Shown piece by piece: positions 42,904 to 51,884 of a stretch of DNA of 64,000 nucleotides. Each line of letters opens with the position of its first letter. The stretch's first letter is position 1. The notes under the pieces were generated by a model. The model made no database searches. It had not been told where the DNA came from and was given only the letters and a program-made list of their open reading frames with translations. The translations under genes and the position numbers were made by a program. The DNA comes from Kiloniellaceae bacterium (GTDB taxonomy: Bacteria; Pseudomonadota; Alphaproteobacteria; Kiloniellales; J153): positions 1 through 64,000 of the forward strand of contig JAJFGJ010000035.1 of the NCBI GenBank assembly GCA_021776175.1. The letters are read 5' to 3'.

Positions 42904-44178
42904 TTGGCAAGCTTCTCCGAACGCGCCCAGAACGTCTTTCCCGCCGGATCGAACGGCGAGTTCAACCTGCCGCCTGAGTTGTCGATTGTGATTGCGCGGG
43001 GCGAGGGCTGCCGTCTTTGGGACAGCGGGGATCGGGAATTCCTCGATTTCTCCATGGGCTGGGGCTCGGTGCTGGTCGGCCATGCCCGGCCCGAGGTGGT
43101 GGCGGCGGTGACCGCGCAGGTGCCGAACGGCTCCAACTTCGCCTATGTGACCGAGCAATCCCTGGCCTTAGGCGAGGAGATCGTGCGGCTTTCCCCGGCC
43201 TGCGAACAGGTGCGCTTTTGCGCCTCGGGCACCGAGGCGACCATGTATTGCCAGCGCCTGGCCCGGGCCAAGACGGGCAAGCCGAAGATCCTGAAGTTCG
43301 AGGGCGCCTATCATGGCGCGAACGAGACCGGCGTGACCAGCTTGTTTCCCGCCGATCCGCCGGACTTTCCCGAACCCGATCCGATTGCCGGGGGCCTCGC
43401 CCACAAGGTCAAGCGCGATATCCTGGTCGCGCCCTACAACGACCTTGAAACGACCCAGAAAATCTTGGCCGAGCACGGCCATGAGATCGCGGGCGTCATT
43501 GTCGAACCCTTGCAGCGCTGCACGCCGCCTGAGGCCGGTTTCCTGGAAGGCCTGCGCGCCGCTACCCGCGCCGCCGGTATCCTGCTGATCTTCGACGAGG
43601 TGGTGACCGGGTTCCGCCTGGCCTACGGCGGGGCGCAGGAATATTACGGCGTGGTGCCGGACCTGGTGGCCTATGGCAAGGCCCTGGGCGGCGGCTATCC
43701 CATCGGCGCCTTCGGCGGGCCGGCGGAACTCATGGCCCTGGTCCGCGAAGACCGCTTGGGCGATCCCGACTACATGTGGGTCGCCTCGACCCTGGGCGGT
43801 AATCCCATCTCGACCGCCGCCGCCGGCGCCGCCTTGGGGGTCTTCCGCCAAGACGGCACCTATGAGCGCCTGCACGGCCTGGGCGAAACCTTGCGCGCCG
43901 GTATGCGCCGGGTCTTGCGCGACCGCCAGATGACCGCCCAGGTCATCGGCGACGGCCCCCTGGCGCAGATCGTTTTCTCGGACCGGCCGGTGCGCGATTA
44001 CCGCTCGACCCAGCGCGGCGACGGGGCCAAGGGCCGGGCCCTCATGCTCGGCCTGTTCCGGCGCGGCGTCTTTCTCAATCCCATGGGCACCAAGCTCTAT
44101 CTCTCCCTCGCCCATGACGAAAAGGTTTGCGGCGAGCTGCTGGATCGCCTGGACGACGCGCTGGGCGATGTTGGATAG
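42904..44178 (+). CDS. Class III aminotransferase, glutamate-1-semialdehyde aminomutase-like
   Basis: A 424-residue PLP enzyme of the HemL/omega-aminotransferase group. The PLP Lys259 is in AYGKALGGGYPIGAFGG, and the phosphate-binding SGTEATMYCQRLARA and the LIFDEVVTGFR motif are present. The similarity is closest to glutamate-1-semialdehyde aminomutases, but the adjacent DUF6445 gene suggests a specialised role rather than heme synthesis. The start is TTG, 8 nt after the upstream stop. A dispersed repeat follows the gene. Confidence 0.85.
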   Translation: MASFSERAQNVFPAGSNGEFNLPPELSIVIARGEGCRLWDSGDREFLDFSMGWGSVLVGHARPEVVAAVTAQVPNGSNFAYVTEQSLALGEEIVRLSPACEQVRFCASGTEATMYCQRLARAKTGKPKILKFEGAYHGANETGVTSLFPADPPDFPEPDPIAGGLAHKVKRDILVAPYNDLETTQKILAEHGHEIAGVIVEPLQRCTPPEAGFLEGLRAATRAAGILLIFDEVVTGFRLAYGGAQEYYGVVPDLVAYGKALGGGYPIGAFGGPAELMALVREDRLGDPDYMWVASTLGGNPISTAAAGAALGVFRQDGTYERLHGLGETLRAGMRRVLRDRQMTAQVIGDGPLAQIVFSDRPVRDYRSTQRGDGAKGRALMLGLFRRGVFLNPMGTKLYLSLAHDEKVCGELLDRLDDALGDVG

Positions 44179-44220
44179 GGGGGGATGCAGGGCACCGCAT
44201 TTAGCGTTGCAGCTCTGCTG

Positions 44221-44305
44221 GTGCGTCCTTCGACAAGCTCAGGATGAGGAAAACCGTGTGTGGCAAAAAGAAAAACCCTCATGCTGAGCTTGTCGAAGCA
44301 CGCAC
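44221..44305. repeat. Dispersed CTGAGCTTGTCGAAG-type inverted repeat, copy 2
   Basis: An 85-nt copy with arms GTGCGTCCTTCGACAAGCTC and its inverse at 44277-44305, separated by an A-rich loop with CCGTGTGTGGC. It lies between the aminotransferase and the aldo/keto reductase genes. Confidence 0.88.
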
Positions 44306-44405
44306 CACACCGATCCAAGCCTCTCCTCGGCGGCGGCACAACAATATGAATTTACCCTGGGGGGAAGCGCTTGTTTCAGGACACCGCTAGAGAGAAGATG
44401 AATTG

Positions 44406-45374
44406 ATGCGCACGCGCAGATTTGGACGGACAGGACTTCGGGTTTCCGAGCTCGTATTCGGTGGCGGCTACGTCGGCGGTATTCTGGTCAACGCCGACGA
44501 CGAGACCAAACTCGCGGCGGTGCGGCGCGCGCTTGAGGCCGGGATCAATTGGATCGATACCGCGCCGGCCTATGGCCAGGGCAAGTCGGAGCAGGCGCTG
44601 GGCTGGATCCTGCGCGAGGTCGAGCAGGAGCCCTACCTCTCGACCAAGGTCATGATCGATCCGGCGCGCCTCGACGACATTGCGGGCCAGGTCGAGGAAA
44701 GCGTGACCGCCAGCCTGGCGCGCCTGGACCGTGACCGGATCGATCTGCTGCAATTGCACAACCCGCTGGGTTCCGGCGGTCTCGAACTTCGTCAAGTGCT
44801 GAGAGACGGCGGCGTGGCCGATGCGCTGGAGGACATGCGCGCGCAAGGCCTGACGGATTTTATCGGGCTGACCGGGCTGGGCGAAGTGGGCGCCATCCAC
44901 GCGGCCTTGGACAGCGGGCGTTTCGATTCGGCTCAGGTCTACTACAACATGATCAATCCCAGCGCCGCGCATGCCTTGCCCGCGGGCTGGTCCGGTCACG
45001 ACTTCGCCGGGATCGTCGACACCTGCTTGACACATGGCGTGGCCATGATGGCGATCCGTGTGTTCGCGGCCGGGGTCTTGGCCAGCGATATCCGCCACGG
45101 CCGCGAGATCGTGCTGACCCAGGGCAGCGGGATCCCGGCCGAGGAGCGCCGGGCCAGGATCGCCTTCGCCGCCTTGGGCAGGACCGGCGGGACGCGCGCG
45201 CAAACGGCGCTGCGCTTCGCCCTTTCCAATCCCGATCTGTCCTGCGCCGTGATCGGCCTGGCCGAGACCGCCCACTTGGAAGAAGCCTTGGACGCGCGGG
45301 AAATGGGCCCCTTGCCGAGCGAAGCCCTGGCCGCGCTCAACCGGCTCTACGAGAGCGAGTTCGCGCGGCTGTAA
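44406..45374 (+). CDS. Aldo/keto reductase
   Basis: A 322-residue NAD(P)-dependent reductase of the aldo/keto barrel fold. The catalytic tetrad fits Asp51, Tyr56, Lys81 and His118 (DTAPAYG, STKV, LQLHNP). The C-terminal cofactor motif is in LSNPDLSCAVIGLAET. It resembles L-fuco/galactose dehydrogenase-type members; the substrate is not certain. ATG at 44406 is preceded by an in-frame TTG. It converges on the FAD-linked dehydrogenase with a 1-nt gap. Confidence 0.9.
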   Translation: MRTRRFGRTGLRVSELVFGGGYVGGILVNADDETKLAAVRRALEAGINWIDTAPAYGQGKSEQALGWILREVEQEPYLSTKVMIDPARLDDIAGQVEESVTASLARLDRDRIDLLQLHNPLGSGGLELRQVLRDGGVADALEDMRAQGLTDFIGLTGLGEVGAIHAALDSGRFDSAQVYYNMINPSAAHALPAGWSGHDFAGIVDTCLTHGVAMMAIRVFAAGVLASDIRHGREIVLTQGSGIPAEERRARIAFAALGRTGGTRAQTALRFALSNPDLSCAVIGLAETAHLEEALDAREMGPLPSEALAALNRLYESEFARL

Positions 45375-45375
45375 G

Positions 45376-46803
45376 CTATGAGCGCCCGCCCGGCACCACC
45401 TTGCCGGGGTTCATGAGATCGCGCGGGTCGAGCGCGGTCTTGATCCGCTGCATGAGCTCGATCTCGACCGGGGATTTGTACCGCATATTGTCTTCGAGCT
45501 TGAGGCGCCCGATGCCGTGCTCGGCGCTGATGGAGCCGCCAAGTTCGGCGGCGATATCGAAGACCGCGCGGTTGACCTCGGACCAGCGGGCCAGGAAGGC
45601 GTCGCGATCCGCGCCCTCGGGCTGGCTCAGGTTGAGGTGAATGTTGCCGTCGCCGATGTGGCCGAAGGGAATCGCGCGGATGCCGGGGATCAAGGCCTCG
45701 ACCGCCGCGCAAGAGCGGGCGATGAAATCAGCGACCGCCGAGATCGGGACCGAGATGTCGTGTTTGATCGAGCCGCCTTCGAACTTCTGCGCCTCGACCA
45801 TGGCTTCGCGGATGCGCCAGAAGGATTGCGCCTGGGCCTCGTTGGCGGCCAGGGCCGCGTCCGGCACCAGGCCGTCCTCGTGGGCCTGGGCCAGCACCGT
45901 CTCCATGGCGTCGCGCAGGCCCGAATTCGTGGTCTCGGACCACAGCTCGATCAGGACATACCAGGGGTGGACTTGGCCAAGCGGGTCGGCGATGCCGGCG
46001 ATGTGCTTGAGGGAGATGTCCAGGGAAATCCGCGGGATCAGCTCGAAGCTGGTCACCGCCTCGCCGCTTGCCGCGCGCACCCGGCCGAGCATCTCAACCG
46101 CCGCCTCGACGTCGCGCACGGCGGCGAAGGCCGTGATCTTGTCTTTCGGCCTGGGAAACAGGCGCAAGACGGCGGCGGTGATAATGCCCAGGGTGCCTTC
46201 GCCGCCGATGAAAATCTGCTTCAAGTCGAAGCCGGTGTTGTCCTTGCGTAAGGCGCGCAGGCCGTCCCAGACCCGCCCGTCGGGCAGCACCACCTCCAGC
46301 CCCAGCACCAGGGCGCGCATGTTACCGTAGCGCAGCACCTGTATGCCGCCCGCGTTGGTCGAAATATTGCCGCCGATCTGACAGGTGCCTTCCGCGCCCA
46401 GGCTGAGCGGAAACAGGCGGTCCGCCGCCTCGGCCGCATCTTGAACATTCTTCAGAATGCACCCGGCCTCGACGGTAATGGTGTCGTTGATGGGATCGAC
46501 CGCGCGCACCCGGTTCATGCGCGCGAGACTCAGCACCACCTCGCCGCCCTCGAAGGCTATACCGCCGCCGACCAGGCCGGTGTTGCCGCCCTGGGGCACC
46601 ACGGTCACGCCCGCCCCGGCACAGAGGCGCACGACCTCGGCGACCTCTTGCGTGGTGGCGGGTTTCGCGACACACAGCCCGGCGCCCTGGAAAAGCCCAC
46701 GAGGCTCAACCAAAAAGGGCGCCATCTCGTCCGGATCGCGGATCAGGCCCTTGGGCCCAACGACGGCCTCCAGCCGGTCGAGCAGGTCGCCGTTGCTTGT
46801 CAT
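45376..46803 (-). CDS. FAD-linked D-2-hydroxyacid dehydrogenase (GlcD/D2HGDH-like)
   Basis: A 475-residue VAO-fold flavoprotein. The FAD-binding region reads VVPQGGNTGLVGGGI and TCQIGGNISTNAGGIQVLRYG, and the C-terminal metal/substrate motif GHIGDGNIHLNL followed by SAEHGIGRLK is typical of D-lactate and D-2-hydroxyglutarate dehydrogenases. It oxidises a D-2-hydroxyacid, passing electrons to a quinone or ETF. No iron-sulfur GlcF partner is adjacent, which favours the D2HGDH type. Confidence 0.88.
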   Translation of the reverse strand: MTSNGDLLDRLEAVVGPKGLIRDPDEMAPFLVEPRGLFQGAGLCVAKPATTQEVAEVVRLCAGAGVTVVPQGGNTGLVGGGIAFEGGEVVLSLARMNRVRAVDPINDTITVEAGCILKNVQDAAEAADRLFPLSLGAEGTCQIGGNISTNAGGIQVLRYGNMRALVLGLEVVLPDGRVWDGLRALRKDNTGFDLKQIFIGGEGTLGIITAAVLRLFPRPKDKITAFAAVRDVEAAVEMLGRVRAASGEAVTSFELIPRISLDISLKHIAGIADPLGQVHPWYVLIELWSETTNSGLRDAMETVLAQAHEDGLVPDAALAANEAQAQSFWRIREAMVEAQKFEGGSIKHDISVPISAVADFIARSCAAVEALIPGIRAIPFGHIGDGNIHLNLSQPEGADRDAFLARWSEVNRAVFDIAAELGGSISAEHGIGRLKLEDNMRYKSPVEIELMQRIKTALDPRDLMNPGKVVPGGRS

Positions 46804-46879
46804 GGCCGGACTCTAATGCCGGGCTGGTCCGAAAGCCAGGCGGGGGAGCCTAGGCTTCCGATCTCACCAACGAAAAATT

Positions 46880-46963
46880 CGTCATCCCGGACTTGATCCG
46901 GGATCTTTGGGAAAGACCAGGTTCGATACAACCCGAAGATCCCGGATCAAGTCCGGGATGACG
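46880..46963. repeat. 84-nt dispersed inverted repeat, copy 3
   Basis: Same length and arms as the copies at 1646-1729 and 30159-30242. It lies between the FAD dehydrogenase and the Sua5 gene, 18 nt beyond the Sua5 stop, so it may serve as that transcript's 3' end. Confidence 0.92.
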
Positions 46964-46981
46964 ACGGTGTGGATATGTGGC

Positions 46982-47950
46982 CTAGCGCGGCGCGGCGGCG
47001 CGGCGCAGGCGGTCGTTGATGGCGGCGCCGAGGCCGGTCTCGGGGATCGCCATGACCGCGATGGCGCTGAATTCCGGGCGGTCCAGGCGGTGCAGGGCGG
47101 CGAAGAGCTTGGCCGCCGCTTCGATAAGGTCGCCGCTCGGGCTCAGGTTTTCGGTGGCGGAGGCTTCGGGTGGCGCCGGTCCAAAGGCGAGCAGGGCCTC
47201 GCCGGGCTTGGCCTCGTGCGCGTTCAGGCGCAGGGGCAGGCGCGGGGCGTAGTGGCTCTCCAACATGCCGGGCGAGGCTATGGCGGTATTCACGCCGGCC
47301 AGGACGATGGGGCCGATCTCGGCCTCCAAGTCCTCGCGCGTCACCCCGCCGGGGCGCAGCAGCACCGGCGTTTCGCCGGTAAGATCGAGCACGCTCGATT
47401 CCAGGCCGAGCGGGCAGGGGCCGCCATCCAGGATCAATCCAACCGCCGCGCCCAGCCCTTGCGCCACATGGGCGGCGGTGGTGGGGCTGACCGCGCCGGA
47501 TATATTGGCGCTGGGCGCGGCGATGGGCCGCGCCACCGCGTTCAGCAAGGCCTGCGCCACGGGATGATTGGGCGCCCGCACGGCCAGGCTGGGCAGGCCG
47601 GCGCTGCACAGAAGCGAGACTCGGCTCTCGGCCCGGCGCGGCAGAACCAGGCTGAGCGCGCCGGGCCAAAAACGCGCCGCGACGCGCCGCGCGCGGTCAT
47701 CGGCGATTACCTCGCGCGCCGCCGCTTCGATATCGGGAACGTGGACGATCAGGGGATTGAACTGGGGCCGGCCCTTGGCCGCGAAAATCGCCGCCACCGC
47801 GGAGTCGTCGGTCGCATCCGCGCCCAGGCCGTACACGGTTTCGGTCGGAAAGGCGACCAGACCCCCGGCGCGCAAAAGCGCCGCCGCCTCGGTTATGGCC
47901 GCCTTATTGGGCGCGCGCATATTATTCCAGTGCTCTTCCGCCTTGCTCAT
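46982..47950 (-). CDS. L-threonylcarbamoyladenylate synthase (Sua5/TsaC-type)
   Basis: A 322-residue enzyme that makes threonylcarbamoyl-AMP for the tRNA t6A37 modification. The YrdC core includes LLRAGGLVAFPTETVYGLGA and KGRPQFNPLIVHV, and SAPSANISGAVSPTTAAHV. The C-terminal 120 residues form the extra Sua5 domain (ending LFAALHRLDRPEFSAIAV), absent from short TsaC. Its upstream region carries a probable small-RNA gene ending in a terminator on the same strand, so it is either transcribed separately or by read-through. Confidence 0.92.
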   Translation of the reverse strand: MSKAEEHWNNMRAPNKAAITEAAALLRAGGLVAFPTETVYGLGADATDDSAVAAIFAAKGRPQFNPLIVHVPDIEAAAREVIADDRARRVAARFWPGALSLVLPRRAESRVSLLCSAGLPSLAVRAPNHPVAQALLNAVARPIAAPSANISGAVSPTTAAHVAQGLGAAVGLILDGGPCPLGLESSVLDLTGETPVLLRPGGVTREDLEAEIGPIVLAGVNTAIASPGMLESHYAPRLPLRLNAHEAKPGEALLAFGPAPPEASATENLSPSGDLIEAAAKLFAALHRLDRPEFSAIAVMAIPETGLGAAINDRLRRAAAPR

Positions 47951-47971
47951 GGCGGCGCAGTTTATTCATTG

Positions 47972-48005
47972 CCTGAAAATAGAAAAGGCGCCTGAACAAG
48001 CGCCT
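47972..48005 (-). terminator. Intrinsic terminator of the small-RNA locus
   Basis: On the minus strand a 6-bp stem (AGGCGC/GCGCCT) with loop TTGTTCAG is followed by TTTTCTATTTT. It ends transcription coming from 48.0-48.2 kb, just 22 nt before the Sua5 start. Confidence 0.8.
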
Positions 48006-48172
48006 AGATGAAAAACCTAATTAAACATGCCAAGAGCCACCGCTACGGGTAGCTCTTGGTCTTTAGCTCTCGCTCACTGGAAGTCAACCCACCCTAGGTC
48101 GTGAGGTGCATCCAGAGTCACCGCACAGGCTTTGCGGCGGCTATATCGTCATCGGCAGATCGTCCGATCACG
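47975..48172 (-). ncRNA. Putative structured small RNA of unknown family
   Basis: The interval has no convincing reading frame but holds a full transcription unit on the minus strand: a promoter at 48179-48208, a start expected near 48172 and a terminator at 47972-48005, giving about 195 nt. The transcript contains several self-complementary stretches, notably a hairpin at 48030-48060 with arms CCAAGAGC/GCTCTTGG, one around CCGCAAAGCCTGTGCGG, and CTGGA...TCCAG. It does not show the marks of 6S RNA, tmRNA, RNase P RNA or SRP RNA that I know. An alternative is a leader or attenuator for the Sua5 gene. Confidence 0.6.
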
Positions 48173-48178
48173 TGAAAT

Positions 48179-48208
48179 TATTTAGCGCCCATGCATCGAA
48201 ATAGTCAA
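48179..48208 (-). promoter_or_regulatory. Sigma-70-type promoter of the small-RNA locus
   Basis: On the minus strand TTGACT (48203-48208) and TAAATA (48179-48184) are separated by 18 bases. This fits a housekeeping promoter and points to a start near 48172. Confidence 0.55.
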
Positions 48209-48364
48209 GAGTTGATGAAAGATTTTACCTAAACAATGCTCCGGAACGCCGGACCATAAGCGGATCGTTTCAACCTTTGTGCCCAATGGCAGATCGTGGT
48301 GCGGGGTCATCGGTACAACTGCTCCCGAACCAACACCGGCATTCTAGGTTTGAACGCTGGTTTA

Positions 48365-49420
48365 CTACGAAGGCCTTCCCGATGATGGGTGCAATCCGTC
48401 AAATCGTTCAAAACGGCGGCGGTTAAACCTGCGCCGGTAAAAGCTTGGCGTTAATCCGACCTTGCGCTTGAATACCCGTCTGAAGGATGCCGGATCCTCG
48501 TAGCCCACCTCGCGTCCAATTTTGTCGATGGCGTCGTCACCGATGTCAAGCATCTCTTTGGCTTCCTCGACGCGCAGTGCGTGCACGTAGTCCATGGGGC
48601 GGTATCCGGTCGCGCGATTGAATCTGCGCGCGAATGTCGTGGGCGAAAGCCCCGACCGCTCGACCATCCCGGTAATCGGGTTTGGATGCTCATAATGCTC
48701 GGCGATCCATTTCTGGCATTGGCTTACGATACCGTCATTGTGAGGCACGCCCTGGGACATGACTGTAAAAGGCGCTTGGTTTTCTTCCCGGCTCAACAAT
48801 AGCCAGAACTTGGCCGTATTAGCCGCATGTTCCACACCGCAAAATCGTGTGATGAGGTAGAGCGCTAAATCCTGCCAAGCCATGGCGCCACCCGATGTCA
48901 CAATTTGAGTGTCATGCCCTGAGACGCACAGTTCTTGCTGTATGCGCCATCGAACTTCAGGATAGTGAATTCGGGTAAGATCGCCGTAGGCCCAATGGGT
49001 TGTCGCCTCCCAGCCGTTGAGCACGCCGGATTCGGCGAGCATGATTGCCCCTGTGCAGGCCGAAGATATTATCGTGCCCCGGCCTTGTTGACGCATAAGC
49101 CAGTCGAGTTCCAGGTCATTGAGAATTTTTAGCGGGTGTGTGTTCGGAACCGCGAGGCTGCCCACGAGCGCGACATCGGTGGCTCCCGCTTCATCGATAC
49201 TACAGTGCGGCGATACGACGATATTACCGGCGCAATGAAACGGCTCTTTCGTTGCGGCGACAATGCGCACATCGAATTGCGGGCTGCTTGGCTTCCCGGT
49301 GACATAGTTTTCCCAAGCGATGCCGACCGTGCTGAGCACTTCGTATAGCCCGTACAGGGTAGCGGCCGTCGAGTCGGGCGTTGCCAGAAGGCTTATCGAA
49401 ACTGGCCGGTGCTTAGGCAT
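48365..49420 (-). CDS. GlxA-type AraC family regulator with DJ-1/PfpI domain
   Basis: A 351-residue regulator. Residues about 5-190 form the DJ-1/PfpI-like sensor with a Cys in ISSACTGAIMLAESGVLNG; residues about 235-335 form the AraC double helix-turn-helix with MVERSGLSPTTFARRFNRATG and IDKIGREVGYEDPASFRRVFKRKVG. Such regulators activate genes for choline, carnitine or arginine use and similar. It is divergent from a methyltransferase gene (127-nt gap), which may be its target. Confidence 0.88.
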   Translation of the reverse strand: MPKHRPVSISLLATPDSTAATLYGLYEVLSTVGIAWENYVTGKPSSPQFDVRIVAATKEPFHCAGNIVVSPHCSIDEAGATDVALVGSLAVPNTHPLKILNDLELDWLMRQQGRGTIISSACTGAIMLAESGVLNGWEATTHWAYGDLTRIHYPEVRWRIQQELCVSGHDTQIVTSGGAMAWQDLALYLITRFCGVEHAANTAKFWLLLSREENQAPFTVMSQGVPHNDGIVSQCQKWIAEHYEHPNPITGMVERSGLSPTTFARRFNRATGYRPMDYVHALRVEEAKEMLDIGDDAIDKIGREVGYEDPASFRRVFKRKVGLTPSFYRRRFNRRRFERFDGLHPSSGRPS

Positions 49421-49547
49421 AACCGCGCGTCCCCTGCGGTGAATTTACCTCTATTTTGTAAGTTCTGCCTCTTCGTCGTCAAGCGAGGTGTGTCTAGATT
49501 AATACCAGATTCAATGCCACGGACATATAAGGGGGAGGGAAGTGATC

Positions 49548-50594
49548 ATGGACGAACAAAAGCTCAACGAATTTCTGGGTCAAATGTTACAGGACCTGGG
49601 CGGCGCATTCAGTATACCGCTGGTGCGCATCGGCGATGCCCTTGGCCTCTACAAAACGCTCCACAAGGACGGCCCCTTGACGGCGGCCGAACTGGCCCAA
49701 GCGACTGGACTGGCCGAGCGTTATCTTCGCGAATGGCTGTCGGCCCAGGCGGCGTCCAACTACGTCGCCTACGATGCGGCGAGCGGCCGTTTTTCCCTGT
49801 CGCCGGAACAGGCCGCAGTCCTGGCCGACGAGGACAGCCCGGTCTACATGGTCGCGGCCTTCGAATGTGCGGCAGCCAACGTATCGAACCAGCCCGCGCT
49901 TGAAGCGGCGTTCAAATCGGGCGACGGCGTTGCTTGGGGCAACCAACCGGGCTGCCTGTTCTGCGCCGTCGCCAAGTTCTTCCGGCCAAGTTATCGACAC
50001 AATCTGGTGCAGGAGTGGCTCCCGGCCCTCGACGGTGTTGTCGAGAAACTGACAAGCGGTGCCCGTGTCGCCGACATCGGGTGCGGTCATGGCCACTCGA
50101 CGGTCATCATGGCGGAGGCATTTCCAAACTCCGACTTCACCGGTTACGACTTTCACGATGGCTCAATCGCGGAGGCTCGCGATCACGCTAAAGCGCACGG
50201 TCTGACGAATGCCGCGTTCGAGGTTGGCCTGGCCAAGGAGTATCCCGGCGAGTTCGATCTTGTTTGCTTCTTCGATTGCTTGCACGACATGGGCGATCCG
50301 CACGGCGCCATGGCCCATGTCCGTGACTCGCTTGCTCCCGGCGGCACCTGCATGATCATCGAACCGATGGCCGCCGATGCTCTGGAAGACAACCTCAATT
50401 CGGTCGGGCGGTTATACTATTCCGCCTCGACCATGGTTTGTGTGCCGACGTCACTGGCGCAGGAAACTGGAACCGCGCTTGGCGCCCAGGCCGGCGAGGC
50501 CCGACTTCGTGAGGTCGCCGAGGCAGGCGGTTTCGGGCACTTTCGCCGCGCCACCGAAACTCCGTTCAACATAATCCTGGAGGCCCGAATCTAA
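49548..50594 (+). CDS. SAM-dependent class I methyltransferase with N-terminal winged helix
   Basis: A 348-residue methyltransferase. The N-terminal part (about residues 5-80) resembles a winged-helix dimer domain (LTAAELAQATGLAERYLREWL), as in O-methyltransferases. The SAM motif is VADIGCGHGHSTVIM at about residue 175, followed by FTGYDFH and FDCLHDMGDP. The ATG at 49548 has GGGGGAGGGAA upstream; a GTG at 49542 is an alternative. Substrate unknown. It is divergent from a GlxA-type regulator, which suggests induction by a ligand. Confidence 0.85.
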   Translation: MDEQKLNEFLGQMLQDLGGAFSIPLVRIGDALGLYKTLHKDGPLTAAELAQATGLAERYLREWLSAQAASNYVAYDAASGRFSLSPEQAAVLADEDSPVYMVAAFECAAANVSNQPALEAAFKSGDGVAWGNQPGCLFCAVAKFFRPSYRHNLVQEWLPALDGVVEKLTSGARVADIGCGHGHSTVIMAEAFPNSDFTGYDFHDGSIAEARDHAKAHGLTNAAFEVGLAKEYPGEFDLVCFFDCLHDMGDPHGAMAHVRDSLAPGGTCMIIEPMAADALEDNLNSVGRLYYSASTMVCVPTSLAQETGTALGAQAGEARLREVAEAGGFGHFRRATETPFNIILEARI

Positions 50595-50598
50595 AGCG

Positions 50599-50700
50599 CT
50601 ACCCAGCCCGCGCCGGATCGACAATCAGGTCGGCGGTTTTCTCGAACGCCGGATATTTCCCGCGCGCGATGAAGTGCGGGTTTTCTAAGCCGGGTTTGCC
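50599..50700 (-). pseudogene. Remnant resembling the 3' end of cysQ
   Basis: The minus strand encodes GKPGLENPHFIARGKYPAFE and a short tail before a stop; the intact CysQ ends GKPGFENPHFIAHGK. At DNA level 50643-50700 and 51885-51942 are 58-nt direct copies with 6 mismatches, and the similarity runs about 10 nt past the cysQ stop codon. That points to DNA duplication, not a second gene. The copies flank the alcohol dehydrogenase gene. Confidence 0.7.
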
Positions 50701-50821
50701 CGCCCGCTGGACGTCGTTATGCTCTCCTTGCGGTCATAAAGTCCGCAGGGTGAAGCCTGCCTAGTAAGCGGGCGTGAAAAATCGGTCGAATGAGTCAATA
50801 GGGTCGCAAAGGGTTCTGGCA

Positions 50822-51865
50822 ATGAAGGCCGCGGTATTTGAAAAGTTCGGCGGACCCTTGACGGTCACGGATATCGCCGAGCCCGGCTGTCCGCCCGATG
50901 GCGCGATCGTCGAGGTCAAGGCCTGCGGTGTCTGCCGTTCGGATTGGCACGCTTGGAAAGGGGCTGATCCCGATGTAACGGCCCCCCATGTTCCCGGACA
51001 TGAGCTTGCGGGTATCGTTGCCGAGCTTGGGCGCGGCTGTACCCGGTTTCGGATCGGTGACCGCGTGACCGCGCCCTTCATTTTAGCTTGCGGTACCTGC
51101 GGCGAGTGTTTGGGTGGCGATCCGACCGTCTGCGCCGATCAGCATGTTATCGGATTCTCCGCCTATGGGGCCTTCGCCGAGCGAGTGGTCGTTCCCCGCG
51201 CCGATTTTAATCTTGTGCACTTGCCCGAGACCTTAGGGTTCACGGATGCCGCCGGAATGGGATGCCGGGTCACGACAGCTTTCCGGGCTTTGATCGACCG
51301 CGCGCATTTGGCGCCCGGTGAATGGCTGGCCGTCCATGGATGCGGCGGTGTTGGATTGTCCGCGATCAAAATCGCCGCGGCGATCGGGGCGCCGGTTGTC
51401 GCCGTGGATATATCGCCCCAGGCGCTTGACTTGGCTTCAAGCTTAGGTGCGACAAGGGTTTTGAACGCCCGCGATGTCAACAACGTCGGGGAAGCCGTCT
51501 TTGAGATCACCGGCGGCGGCGCTCATGTTTCAATCGATGCGGTGGGTACGACCACGGCCTTTCATAATTCCTTGGAAGGGCTCCGCCCGCTCGGGCGTCA
51601 TGTTCAAATCGGCATGCCGACCGGCCGCCATTCCGAGCCGACGATCAAGTTGCTGGAGATGGTTTATGCGAAGCAGCTTTCCTTGCATGGAACCCGTGGT
51701 ATTGCCGCAAGCCGATTCCCGGCGCTCTTTCGCATGATCGATTCCGGCCGTCTTAGCCTCGATGGTCTCATTACCAAGCTCATTGACCTCGAAGATGCCG
51801 GTAAGGCGTTACAGGCCATGGACGGCGAGCAACCCGCGGGCATTACCGTCATAAATTCTTTTTGA
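50822..51865 (+). CDS. Zinc-dependent alcohol dehydrogenase
   Basis: A 347-residue medium-chain dehydrogenase. The catalytic zinc ligands fit CGVCRSDWHAW (Cys) and PGHELAG (His-Glu); the structural zinc site has four Cys in CGTCGECLGGDPTVC. The nucleotide motif GCGGVGLSAIKIA lies at about residue 172, with Asp in VVAVDIS favouring NAD. I chose the ATG at 50822, where the conserved MKAAVFEKFGG begins. The gene lies between two direct repeats that include the end of cysQ, and may have been inserted. Confidence 0.9.
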   Translation: MKAAVFEKFGGPLTVTDIAEPGCPPDGAIVEVKACGVCRSDWHAWKGADPDVTAPHVPGHELAGIVAELGRGCTRFRIGDRVTAPFILACGTCGECLGGDPTVCADQHVIGFSAYGAFAERVVVPRADFNLVHLPETLGFTDAAGMGCRVTTAFRALIDRAHLAPGEWLAVHGCGGVGLSAIKIAAAIGAPVVAVDISPQALDLASSLGATRVLNARDVNNVGEAVFEITGGGAHVSIDAVGTTTAFHNSLEGLRPLGRHVQIGMPTGRHSEPTIKLLEMVYAKQLSLHGTRGIAASRFPALFRMIDSGRLSLDGLITKLIDLEDAGKALQAMDGEQPAGITVINSF

Positions 51866-51884
51866 TTTGGGTCCGGCTATTCTG

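Noticed and set aside
42904-44178. Heme-pathway HemL
   Set aside because: The fold and motifs fit, but pairing with a DUF6445 gene and the TTG-started two-gene run suggest a specialised enzyme, so no hemL symbol is given.
47975-48172. 6S RNA, tmRNA, RNase P RNA or SRP RNA in the gap upstream of the Sua5 gene
   Set aside because: The two ends do not pair as in 6S, there is no tag frame or CCA end, no RNase P core sequences and no SRP GGAAGCAGCC-type loop. I kept it as an unknown RNA.
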